A program made the translations under genes and the position numbers. Of a stretch of DNA of 64,000 bases, positions 11,190-22,100 are shown piece after piece. The stretch is from Litsea cubeba. Lineage: Eukaryota > Streptophyta > Magnoliopsida > Laurales > Lauraceae. Location of the stretch: the NCBI GenBank assembly GCA_012931725.1, contig CM022946.1:44202557-44266556 (forward strand), given 5' to 3'. How positions within the stretch are numbered: the first letter of the stretch is position 1; each line of letters begins with the position of its first letter. The notes beneath the pieces are model-generated. The model did not search any database and was not told where the DNA came from. It was given only the letters and a program-made list of their open reading frames with translations.

Positions 11190-12215
11190 CTAACTGTTGA
11201 CACTAAAAATGTCACTTTGCTTCTTCAAGATCCAGAAAACTGCATGAAGTCGCAACCTGCCATAAATAGGCAATGCTACTTCCAAAAAATCAAATCTTAT
11301 CAGAATCAAACAAAAACTATAAGATCCATCAAGACAGCCAAAAGAGGAGTACACAAGAAGTTTCGGGCCATTCTAAAATCATTTGGCCTAACTTCGCTTC
11401 TCCGACAGCTGAAAAGGAGCTCCCGGCGGCGAAAGAATCGGAGACACCAAATCTTCCATCAGAGCCGATGGATGGTCTCAAAATGCATCCAATAGGCTCC
11501 ACGTCAAGTTTCGAGTCAAACCGAAAACGTTTGACCCTACATCAACCCTCGAACAGCTAAATCAAGCCTCTCGGTGGTGAGAACCTCCGAGGCCATCACT
11601 CATCAGATAGAGCACATGGACGGCTTCAAAATGCTTACAAAGGGCTACACGTCAAATTTCAGGTCATTTCGACAACATTTGACCATACTTTGACGCTCGG
11701 AAGCCAAATAAGGCCTCTCGGCGGCGAAGTTCCCCGGGACAGTGGTTTCCAAGATAGAGAATGTGGATCATCTTAAAATGACTCCAATAGGTTCCCTGTC
11801 AAATTTCAAGTCAATCGGACATCGGCTGACCGCACATCAAGCCGCGACATCTTCATCGCGACAAAAACAAGTCTACTGGTGATAGGATCCCAAACGGCTT
11901 CAAAAATCAAACAAAAGCCTATGGTTGGTCTTATTTATTGCTCAGGAGGCTTCACCCCAAGTTTCACGTCATTCCGACATCGTTTGACCCAATTTCAGCT
12001 TCTGACGGAAAATCAGCAGCTCTGCGCGACAAAGTCTTCGGCTTTCCCGAAAAATTGGAGACTTTGCAAAACAAAATGCAAGGATTCTCATCAGGTTTTC
12101 TACAGGCAAATCAGGCCAATAAATGATCAAAAATATCAAGGAAAAATACAGAAGAAAAAAGAATCGAAAAACAACAAAAATGGGCGCAAAACGGGACAAA
12201 AGGGGGGAAAACCCC

Positions 12216-12237
12216 CCAGGGTCGCCGGCGACCCTGG
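12216..12237. repeat. Perfect 22-bp GC-rich palindrome in LTR U3
   Basis: The left half is CCAGGGTCGCC and the right half is its exact reverse complement. It is followed by a second GC-rich block (gcccgggatcgccggg). In the 3' LTR (about 25915-25936) the same site has lost CpG dinucleotides to TpG. Confidence 0.8.
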
Positions 12238-12910
12238 AGCCCGGGATCGCCGGGAGGGCCCCGGAAACCCCGTTTTTCGCCGTTTTTTCGTAATTCGAAG
12301 CGTCCGACCCCTGGTATTTTTCAAAATTCATACTTTTGAGACACCAAATCCTCTGACATCCGTCAAAAACACGGGTTAATCATCAAGAGTATCGAAATCA
12401 ACATTGATCGCCAACCGATCAACTAAAAATGTGCTTTCTACCCGACCGATCGAGAAATCGACAGGACAGATGGCACCGACCCGCTATTGGCGGCCAATAC
12501 CTGAAGTTACGTGATCATCTGATGTCGATCTACATGAAGATCCATCGTTGATCATCGCCAGAAGAATCCCAAAGGACACGGCATGGCCCGCGACTCTTCA
12601 ACTGCTCGGCGACCACTTAATGCGATTAATTGACTAGCTTTATTGTAGTCATTAATTCATTTCTTTGGACAGCCCAATCAGAAGCAAGCATCCGGGAGTT
12701 ACAAGTCAAGAGAATCATGACATTTAAACCATGAAACTCCTCCCATCATGGCGATTAAAGGCGATTAAATGCCCTTAATCTCCTCCGGCCAATCAGAAGC
12801 CAAGAAAAAGGAGTTACAAAGTAAAGGAATTAAATCCTGTAACTCCTCCCCTTATGAGGCTTAATGACAATAAAAGCCCATAAACCCTCCTAAATTGCTA
12901 CCAAAAAGCC

Positions 12911-12918
12911 TATAAATA
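12911..12918 (+). promoter_or_regulatory. TATA box of the solo LTR
   Basis: TATAAATA in the context aaaaagcctataaatagg, about 1.7 kb into the LTR. Transcription would start about 30 bp downstream, giving a U3 of about 1.75 kb. The same box is at 26602-26609 in the 3' LTR. Confidence 0.7.
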
Positions 12919-13072
12919 GGATAACACTCCAAGAAGAAAGGACAGCACAGAAAACACACAACAGACTGCAGAAAATTCGAAAACTCAGACAGAAAAAGGC
13001 ATCAGAAATCTAAGAGAGAAAACTCTGCGGAAGTTCTACACCGACCACCGTTACAAGGTGACAAAAGTCCCT

Positions 13073-13090
13073 TGGGGGTACCCCCCCAAG
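13073..13090 (+). other. G/C hairpin downstream of LTR transcription start
   Basis: A run cttgggggtaccccc is followed by more C and aag, able to fold into a strong stem about 130-150 nt after the inferred RNA start. The matching place in the 3' LTR (26776-26800) has a C run expanded to about 17. Confidence 0.55.
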
Positions 13091-13427
13091 GTCCTTGCCT
13101 TCTCCTTCTGCCTCCAATGGCTTAGACGTGGCTTTTCAGCCCGTCTACTTAGTTTTTTATTGGACATATGACCTCCTTTTGGTCTTTGTCCTCTAAAAAC
13201 CTGAGGTTATAGTCAAGCCAAGCAAATCAATAGCATCCTATGTTCTCATCTGCATGGATGATGGCGAAGTCCACATATGGCTTGCGACCGTCAATCTGAA
13301 CGGGTCCCCCATAATCTCCAGAGAAGTTAGATCCTTCTTTTCTTGCTTTTCATTGTAGTTTGTATTTTTTCAAAAGAGACAAAAATCACAACTCTTGTCT
13401 TTCATTATTGATAAGAATTGTAAATCG

Positions 13428-13505
13428 GCTATAAACGCCAAAATCGGCTATAAACGCCAAAAATCGGCCATAAACGCCAAAATCGGCTATAAAAGCCAAA
13501 AAATC
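13428..13505 (+). repeat. Short tandem repeat (ggctataaacgccaaa) in LTR
   Basis: Four imperfect copies of aatcggctataaacgccaaa, period about 20. The 3' LTR has about two (27137-27172). The same motif forms a longer array at 18480-18725 inside copy B. Confidence 0.75.
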
Positions 13506-13777
13506 GCCTTTCACGGAAAATCAAGAAAATGTCTCTTTTCTTAAATATATGTGCAATGGAAAACTTGAAAGAAGTTGATTTCCTTTTTACTTACGAAGGT
13601 CGATCTCCGGATCACCATTTGTAATTCTAAGTAAAATAGAAAATATGGCACACCCACACACAAAAAAATGTTGATGCATGCCTCTGCCCCCCGGTTACGA
13701 AAGGGTCGGACCCAAACGGACTCCCACGTCCGCCGACCCCGGTAGAACCGGGCAGAATGCGCTGTTCCATCACTGAC

Positions 13778-15477
13778 CGAAGCTCAAATTACTCGTCGCA
13801 TACGCCGCCGCGCGTCGCATCGACAAAAGAGATTAGAGAAGCAAAGGATCCAGTCTCCTACACTTCAAGTCTCTCCCAAATGGGTCAAAAAAGAAAGACC
13901 CAATCAAGTTGCTGCCGTCCATATGGTTGGAAAAACCCGAAGACGCCAAAAGTCAGCAACAAAAATCCATGTCCGACGTCTGGTGACTCGCAGCATCTCC
14001 AGGACAAGAAGACACTCAGAAGAATCCCCTGCTCCTTCAAGCAAAGGACAGTAGAGTGATCCTTCCTCAAGCTCTTCATCAAAAAGAATGAGCCCCAGCT
14101 CAGTCACCAGGACAATTTCTTTGTTGGAATCACGAGGGATGAACGTCATGGCTACAAATTCTGAGCCACCACCCCGAAGACCCCAGCAGTTGGAACAAGG
14201 CCAGCAGAGAATTGAAACTCTGATGTAAAACCTTCTCCTCGCCTTCCAAAATCAGGCGAACAATGAACCTCCTCCGAATCATCAAGACGATGAGGTAAAT
14301 GGAGAAGAAAATGAGTCACGTGCCCTTACCAAAAAGGACGTAGACAGTATCCTCGCCAAAGCAAAAGAAGAGCATATACTCAAGGAGCATGGGATCAAGC
14401 CACCATAGCCCTTATGGATGGACTCGGTCCCGTTCCCCACAAAATTCAAGCATCCTACTCTCCAAACATGTACGGGGAAAGGATCAGCCAGACAGCATGT
14501 CATCCACTTCAAGATTTTGACGGGAGCTATCGCGGATCAAGATGCACTCAAGATCCGCCTCTTTGCAAGTACCCTAAAAGGTACAGCCTTCGATTGGTAC
14601 TCCACTCTGCCAGAGGACTCCATCCAAAATTGGGCCATGCTAGAGACACGCTTCCTGACTCACTTCAAAGGTGAGGATCATCCCGCTACTATGGCTCATT
14701 GTGCAGCCTAAAACAGCGGGAGAATGAGTCAACATATGACTTCATTCATAAGTGGAAAGCGATGGCATACAAATGCTCTGATGTATTGCCACAAGCGTCG
14801 CTAGTCGACATCTGCCGAAACAACATGAGAGCTAGAATCCGCTCCATGATCATCGGCAACAAATCAAAGAACCTGGGAGAACTCCCAGAAGCTTCCATGG
14901 AAGTTGAAACGGTGATTAAAGACCTCAACAGTCAGAAATCATCAAGAAAAGAGCCAACCGCCATTGCAACCTCTAAACCAAAGAAGAAAGAGGTCCTCAA
15001 TGTGCAGACTAAGTCAGCTCCTCAACCACTAAAGAAAGTTGAAAACAAAGCTGCTGGTAAGAGACCTGAACTCTCTGATGCCTTCAAAGAACGAGTAGAG
15101 AAGAAATACCCATTTGATGAAGATGTTGATGAAATCTTTGGGGCTCTTGTGGCAAATGGCAAGCTCATCTTGCCTGAACCAAAAAGAACGGGTGATGTTG
15201 GCAAAACCAACGATCCTCGGTACTGTCCATACCATCAGATGATCTCACATCCTCTCAATCAATGCTTCATTGTGAGGGAGAAAATAAACGAGGTGTGGAA
15301 AAATGGAGTCATCACCTTTGACAAAAACTATGGGTCTGCCTCCGTCAACATGGTGACATGTGGACAAACATCAAAATCACCGAAGAAGAAGATCACTACT
15401 TCCTTCAAGGTGATAAACACAATCCAAGCGTCCGAGGAACTAGTTCCTTACCCGACACCAGACGGACAATCCATATG
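13778..15477 (+). pseudogene. Gag of copy B
   Basis: Collinear with copy A gag. Pieces at 14418-14711 (FDWYSTLPEDSIQNWAML) and 14699-15478 cover the Retrotrans_gag core and the zinc-binding block YCPYHQMISHPLNQCF, which is complete here. Inactivating changes against copy A include TAA at about 14226 (A has Glu), TAG near 14405 (A has Tyr), a frameshift at about 14697, and TGA near 15476 (A has Trp in QPIWVH). The protein would have formed the particle core and bound RNA. The start cannot be fixed because the 5' part is degraded; homology to copy A begins right after the TSD of the nested LTR. Confidence 0.85.
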
Positions 15478-16008
15478 AGTACATCCCGATCTCCTGGAAC
15501 ATGAAAATTGGGAGGTCGTGAAAACAAAGCCTACAGCTCAACAGCGAAGGCAGGCTAGGAAATATCTCCTCAAGCTCAAACAGCAAGAGAAGACCCAACC
15601 AAAACAAGAAGTCCAAGAAAAGGCAGAAGCTTCCTCTACCGTTTCACTGAAGGCAACAAAAACGTCTCTTCCAGAGACTTCAAAGGGAGTAAGAAAATTC
15701 ACTCTCAGTGATTTCATGCCACCTCAATTTAAAGAAGAAGCCACGCAGGAGGCATCATACTCTTGCAATTCGGTAGTTGGATTCTCCATTGATGGATACG
15801 AGTCTAGCGACATCGATGATGGATTGGAATCCAACTACACCGACGAGTGGGAGAAGTCCCTCGAAACAGGAGATATCTCTTCGATGAAGAATGGGTTCCT
15901 GAGACACATCTTATGCCAGTAATCTGGTATAACCCCCTACAGCCACAAGGATCCTGGTCTAAAAATGAAGAAGACTAAGAGGCTATACAAGAAAATGCTA
16001 CTGGAACC
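15478..16008 (+). pseudogene. Truncated gag-protease linker, copy B
   Basis: The frame at 15518-15922 matches the acidic linker of copy A (LKLKQQEKTQPKQEVQEK and GVRKFTLSDFMPPQFKE). A frameshift follows near 15925. Homology to A stops at about 16008, where the sequence jumps into RNase H. Everything A has between about 3800 and its RT is missing, so protease, G-patch, RT and the first RNase H were removed in one deletion. It has no function as read. Confidence 0.8.
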
Positions 16009-16694
16009 ATGCACAAGCAGCTGAATATCAAGCTCTGATTCTAGGATTGGAACTCGCCATCGAATCCGGTATCACCATGCTGCAAGTCTTTGGAGACTCT
16101 CAATTGATCGTCAACCAGATGAATCAGAAATTTGAAGTCGGGAAGCTTGATCTGCTGCCTTACTACAACAAGGCACAATCGCTTCTGCAAAAGTTTGACA
16201 TCTGTCACATCACCCACATTCGTAGAGGTGAAAATATACGTGCAGATGCCCTGGCTGGACTTGCCGCATCTATGGCAATGCAGGAAGGAGAAAATATGCA
16301 AATCACAGTGTGCGAGAGAAGAATCCTTCCTCCTCTTAACACACATCAAGCAGTTGCTGAATGCCACCAATTGGTTGGAAGTCGGATCTCAATCCTTCAA
16401 ACTTCAATCGGCGACTGGAGGGATCCGTTTATTGATTACACTATGTTCAGAATCCTACCTGAAGATCCAAAAGAATGGGTAAGCATCCAAAGGCGAACCC
16501 CAAGCTTTCATTTGGATATTCCTTCAAAAATCCTTTATAGGAAATCCTTCAACGGAGTACTTCTACGCTGCTTGTCACAACAAGAGGCTGAAGAAACACT
16601 CAAAGAAGTTTATTCTAGTCTTTGCGGAGCTCATCAGGCTGGTCCCAAGCTCTATGATCAGATTAGGTTATTACTGGCCTACCATGGTAGCTGA
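16009..16694 (+). pseudogene. Archaeal-type RNase H fragment and integrase N-terminal part, copy B
   Basis: Begins in the middle of the domain with AAEYQALILGLELA, then FGDSQLIVNQ and RADALAGLAASM, the conserved acidic blocks of the second RNase H (RVT_3 type) typical of Tat elements. The first Asp strand is missing because of the deletion at 16008. After a spacer the frame continues to EEAEETLKEVYSSLCGAHQAG-like sequence, the start of the integrase zinc-binding region. It ends at 16694; the integrase continues in another frame. The second RNase H domain is a hallmark of this lineage and supports the Tat assignment. Confidence 0.8.
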
Positions 16695-17679
16695 CGCAAT
16701 GCAATTTGCTAAGCGCTGCCAACAATGCCAAGTTCATGGAGATTACATTCACATGCCTCCAGAATGGCTACATCCTACAGCGATTTAATGGTTTTTCAAA
16801 GCCTGGCGTATGGACATCATAGGTCCTATTTCTCCCCCTTCAAGCAAAGGTCATCGCTTCATCTTCGCCGTTACGAATTATTTCTCCAAGTGGTCAGAAG
16901 CATTTGCACTCAACGAAATGAAGACCTCATCAGTCCTTCAGTGCGCACCAACATTATTTGTCCTTTCGGCATACCCAAAAGATTCGTCCATGATAATGGA
17001 CCACAATTCCGGGATCATCGATTCTACAGGTTCTACGACAAATACAAAATCCAAAGCTGTCCTTCGACTCCATACAATCTGGCAGCAAACGAATTGGCAG
17101 ATGCTTTCAACAAGACACCCTGCAAAATCCTCAAGAAGATGGTCTTTGGTCACAAAATAGACTGGAGCGACAAACTGTCTGAAGCTTTGCTGGCCTATCG
17201 AACCATCGTTCGAGGACCAACCCATAGCACACCATTCTCCTTGGTCTATGGATGTGAAGCTGTCGTACCCTTGGAAGTACAAATTCCTTCCCTGAGAGTA
17301 TCCTTGCAAAATGACATGACTCAAGAAAGCAATGTCAAATTGCGACTCCATGAGCTGGACAATCTCGATGAGAGACGGCTCGAAGCTCGACAAAGCATTG
17401 AACTTTACCAAGCACGCATGGCAAGATCTGGACAAAAAGGTCAGGCAACGCGCCTACAAAAAGGGTGACTTGGTTCTTGCGGTAAAAAGACCAATGGTTT
17501 TCGCTCACAAGTCCAAAGGCAAATTTGAGCCAAAATGGGAGGGACCTTACATCATCGACAAGGTTTTCTCCAATGGCGCATACGCACTCCTAAACATGGA
17601 AGGTGACAGATGTATGCTGCCCCATCAACGGCAAGTTCTTAAAGCGGTACTACCCTTGAAGACTTATCCAACTGGGTAA
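16680..17679 (+). pseudogene. Integrase of copy B
   Basis: Split over three frames: 16690-16800 (zinc finger, CQQCQVHGD), 16810-about 16930 (MDIIGPISPPSSKGH with the first catalytic Asp), about 16930-17468 (FVHDNGPQFRD with the second Asp), then 17332-17679 (KKGDLVLAVKRPM, KFEPKWEGPYII) to the stop. The third acidic position, usually Glu in NGQAEA, reads NELADA here. The C terminus ends shortly after LPLKTYPTG with no chromodomain, as in Tat elements. The enzyme would insert element DNA into the genome; frameshifts make it inactive. This is the last sense-strand gene of copy B. Confidence 0.85.
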
Positions 17680-18000
17680 GAGCAATGCATGTACGGCCAA
17701 AACCGGTTTTCAGGTACACGCTCGCTAAACCCACTTTTTTAGAATTTTCATATCAAATGTTGAAGTTTCTAGAAATTTAAACAATGCTTACTTTCATCGT
17801 TTCATTGTTCAAAAAATCCAAGTTTAGGAACCTTTCCCTAACTTGACCAAAACTTTCAACCCTTGAACCCAAAATTCATAGTTTGAAACAAAATTCGGAT
17901 TCAGGGATTTCCACCCTAGTCCACCCTACCTTTTACCGCCTAAATGGTTTTAGGTCAAAACTTATGACCCTCGTGTCTTTAAACAAAAAAAAAAGGTTTT
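17680..18000 (+). other. Spacer after pol, copy B
   Basis: No gene or repeat recognised. A/T-rich sequence between the pol stop and the tandem arrays. Confidence 0.5.
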
Positions 18001-18004
18001 TCAA

Positions 18005-18470
18005 AAAAACCGCGGGGAAGCGACGCTTAGTCGATACTCGCACAAATTGGAAGCATACGAACCACGTTCGACACTTCCAAAATCGCAGGGAAGCGACATT
18101 TCGTCGATACTTGCAAAATCCAAAACCGTAAAGATGCAACATTTCAGTTGATATCCACAACCCAAATTTCAAAGGTTTGAAAAAACCTAAAAAAACCATG
18201 TAGACGCAACATTTTAGTTGATATCCATAACCCAAAGGTTCGAGAAAACCATAAATTTCAAAAATCGTGGGGAAACGACTTCAAGTCAGTACTCGGAAAA
18301 CCAAAATTTTTGAAAAGCAAGGATGTGACATTCCATCGATACTTGCACCCAAATCCGTGAGGATGCGACATTCCATCGATACTCGCAACTGAATGAGCAA
18401 GGATGCGACATTCCATTGATACTTACAAGAACATTCAGCAGGGAGGCGACTTTTAGTCGATACTTGCATT
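18005..18470 (+). repeat. Degenerate tandem repeat, about nine units of 40-70 bp
   Basis: Each unit contains a block like gatgcgacattccatcgata followed by cttgca or ctcgca. Units start near 18014, 18088, 18129, 18200, 18269, 18320, 18360, 18400 and 18441. Unit spacing is uneven. Such arrays between pol and 3' LTR are common in Tat/Ogre elements. Confidence 0.8.
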
Positions 18471-18479
18471 TTTGAAAAC

Positions 18480-18725
18480 CAAACCGGCTATAGATGCCAC
18501 CAAACCAGCTATAGATGCCACCAAAATCGGCTATAAATGCCACAAACCGGCTATCAATGCCACAAAACAAAACCGGCTATCAATGCCACAAACAAAAAAA
18601 AACTTGGCTTTCAAAAAACCCGGCTATAGATGCCACCAAAATAGGCTATAAATGCCATCAAAGCAGGCTCTCATGCCACAAAACCGGCTTCCATGCCACA
18701 AACAAAATCTGGCTCCCATGCCAAA
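18480..18725 (+). repeat. Tandem repeat of accggctatagatgccacca
   Basis: About ten imperfect copies, period about 20-25, of a motif like ccggctataaatgccac. It is related to the shorter array in the LTRs of the same family (13428-13505). Confidence 0.8.
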
Positions 18726-19101
18726 ACAATTATTTGACAAAAGATTTTCACAAAATGATGAGCTTTTGACCAAATCCCATTTAGCAATTGCTTTCATCAC
18801 AAAAAGATTTAAGTGAGCGTAGGGAAAACAAAAAAAAAAAGAGTACAAAAAAAAACATGTGGTACCAAAAAACTAAAAAAGGAAAGTGTTCACAAGCACT
18901 AAAAAAAGTACCAAAAAATACATGTGGTACCAAAAAAAAAGGGGAAGAAGGATAGTTTCTACTAACAAAATCAGGAGCTCAACCAAAAATGGTCCCCAGC
19001 CAAGATTTTGGCTCCTTAAGAAAACTTTTGGTCTCAGCCGTCAGGGATTCCAAGGCACGCTTCTTCAGGACCTTGCCATGAGATGCTGGAGAATGTTGCA
19101 A

Positions 19102-22100
19102 TCATTCTTTCACACCGGGAAGCTTATCCCGAGCAATTTGCCATTGTTTGTTCTCTTGAAACTTCCTTTCAAGAACTCGATCAGCATCTGCAACCCGGCG
19201 AATCAGAGGACTCTCCCTGTCACGAGCCTATGTTATTGCAGCCCACTTGCTAGCGACTTGTGCCTTTAAATGCTCAAGACGTTTCCTAGCCTCATCGACC
19301 TCCCTATCAAGGATGTTAAGGTCATGTGTCAACCCAATGATGGCTAGCTCTTTTAAGTTCTTCTCTCGGACTATCTGCTTCTTGCTTTGCGTAGCCTCAT
19401 TCAGGTCAGACTTAGCCTTATCAGCAGGGTCCAGGAACATCTCCTTGAAGAACTGGTCATTAGCAAAACTCATGGTCTCAAACCACTTCTCACCCAGCGC
19501 AATGATCCTATCAACGATCGCCCTGGCACCTGTGACATCCAGACCAGCCTCTTCGGCACCACCGAGAATCTTCTGCACATGCTGGATCATGCCAAATCCG
19601 GCATCCAAGTTTCCAGCAAGGAGAGTCTCAATCCAAGAGCTCAGAACCCGCACCACCACCTTCTTCGCAAAAAGAAGAGATGGCCCAGCTGAAGATTCGC
19701 CCCGCTCCGTCGGTCGGCTACTCATGTCATGCCCGGTTGGAAGAGGAACAAAAGAACTCTTTCCAGTCAGAGATGTTGGAGAAGGAATCTCAGCACGAGG
19801 TATCTCCTCAACAGTGTCAGAACTGGTCCCAGGAGCCTTTACCTCTGGATCGACCTCTGGCATCCCTTGCTCTGGTTCAGAAGGAAGCAACGGACTCTCC
19901 GCTGTCACCTCAAAACCTGCCAAAGAAACACAAAAAGGTATGAATATGATCCTGTTTGAAAATCATTATCAGGGTTATTACTACAAAATACCTTTTTCAA
20001 CGACTGGCGAAAGACTCTCTTCCTCCATGAACTCATCGGAAGCATCATCAACATTTACGTCCATCGATGGTTCAAAGTCATCGGAATCCCATGGCAAGTC
20101 AGCTGACAAGAAAAATGTTAGCAAACCAAGTCACAGACAAAAAAAAAGCAAAAGAAGTTATACTAATTGGAGATTCTTGAATCACTCCAGAGTCCCTCGG
20201 TTCTTCTTCTGGTGCCGTAACCGGATCCGTCACTGCCTCACCGATTGAAACCTCGGGCATCGCCAAATCTTCCTCTGCTAAAAAAAAGGAGCAGCAGGGA
20301 GAGAAAACAAATCAAGACATGGAAAAATCCCATGAAAAGAAATAGAAAGAGGAAGAGGAAGAATCATACCTTCACCAACGGTCTCTTCTTCTCGGCTTCT
20401 CTTCTCTGGAGGCTCGTCAGCATTCACTGGCACATCCTCATTGATAGTAAGAGGGACTTCTATGTCAGGAGAGTCCTCATGCTGCCCCTTGCTGCGATGA
20501 TGACTCCTCTTCCTCTTACTTCTGTGGACTCGCTTCTTAGAAGAACCTGCCCCGCTATTAGAGTCAGGTTTCCCACTTGACTCCTCACTGGATGGTTTAC
20601 TCTTGCCAGTAGACTCCATGGAAGCTTGCCTCTGTGCCGCTTGCATCCAAGCATCAAGTTCAGCTTCCTCCTGTTTTAGTTGCTCTAAAGCCTCATCAGG
20701 TATTTCTCGAATAGCTTCAGAACCAATGGCGCCTTGGTCACCGAGAAAGCCTATCTTGTGCTTCTCTCCAGAAAGGAAGGCTCAAACTTCCTCTCGTCGG
20801 ACACCATCTGAATTCCCAAGGCCCTTTCCAGATGCCAGCTTCACATCAAGCTCCTTTGGAAAGCCCCCGATATGCCGAAAAGCTCTCCGCGAACCACTTC
20901 GCAAAGCCGGCAGTCCGGGAAGTCGACAACACTGGATAAGAGATCATGGATGTAGTGTCTTCAGCACTATAGAAAGCCGATGCATTTCTCCCGTCCTGTA
21001 AACGTCAAAGTGCCTCACCATGCTTGAAGGCGCTCCAACAACGCCTTGAGAAAAGCCCAACTGCAGAGCAAAGCGAGAAGGTACATACGGCTTGATGTCG
21101 ATGAAAAGATGTCTGTGGTACACCATCGTGCTGACACGTATGCTGAAAAGCCACTCCTTCTCTGCGTTTGTCAAGGAGTAATGCCTTCCCAACCCCGCCC
21201 TGGTAGAGTCTCGGGAGGTACCAAAACCAAAAGCCTTCTTTCGCAACTCCGGAGAAAGCTTCACTGAAGACTGCCCCATCTCGATGTCCCTGAACCGTCG
21301 GATCCTCATGCAGGCAAACAAAAATGATTCGGACACGGCTTTGCCCTTAGCCAGACGAATCATCAGAGGATCATCATCCTGTGCAGCGCCTAGCCGGTGG
21401 AAGCCAGGACAGTGGTACACATACCATGAATAAAAGATGTGGGCTGAAAATACCCTATTCATGGGAAGCCCAAGCCGAACCAAAAAAGCAACAGCCTGCA
21501 GTTCGGTACACAGGTAGGAGTAAAGAGCTGGCACCAAAGCAAGCTGCTCTCCAAACGCCATCTGACAAGCCGGAAAAATACAATGCGGCCTGATGTGCGT
21601 TCCATCTCCTCCAGCAAAAACAACCTCTCCAAGCCAATAAGTGAGGTAAATAGCGAGATCTCTCCGCAGTGCAATGTCAGGACATATGGCATTTGTACTC
21701 GCACAGAAATCTCTCAACTCTTCTTGCATAGCCAAGATCTTCTTTAAACTTGGATCCTGAGCCCTGGCTTCCTGGGTCGCACTATCAGAAGACTTCCTAC
21801 TATCAAAAAAGTTAGGTAACAAAGAGCTAGAACTCTTCCAACTGCTGGATCTAACTTTCAAACCCTCCTTCTCCTTCAAAAAATCATTGAAGGCGACGAG
21901 CTGAAAGTACAGAAGCCTGAACTCCTCAGACTGCTCCTCAAGGACGCTGTTGATCGGCATAAACTCCTCATAGAGTCTGCTAAGGATGGGCAATCCTGTA
22001 ATGGCGCTCAGCTCCTTCAGAGACAAACCAATCTCACCATTCGTCACAACGAAGGTATTGGTTTGTGGAATGAATGACTCCAACATAGCCATGAAGGCCA

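Larger units (their letters stand above)
11195..13772 (+). repeat. Complete solo LTR nested in copy B (same family)
   Basis: 2578 bp beginning TGTTGACA and ending TTCCATCA. It is flanked by ctaac (11190-11194) and ctgac (13773-13777), a 5-bp TSD with one change. Copy A has the unfilled site at 6080-6076 (AGAG-CTAAC-CGAAGC on the minus strand), so the LTR was inserted after the two copies existed. No internal element sequence accompanies it, as expected after LTR-LTR recombination. It contains a TATA box at 12911 and a GC-rich palindrome at 12216. Confidence 0.88.

Noticed and set aside
11879..12379. 166-aa frame inside the solo LTR
   Set aside because: Lies in U3, is not kept as a frame in the other two LTR copies, and has no recognised domain.
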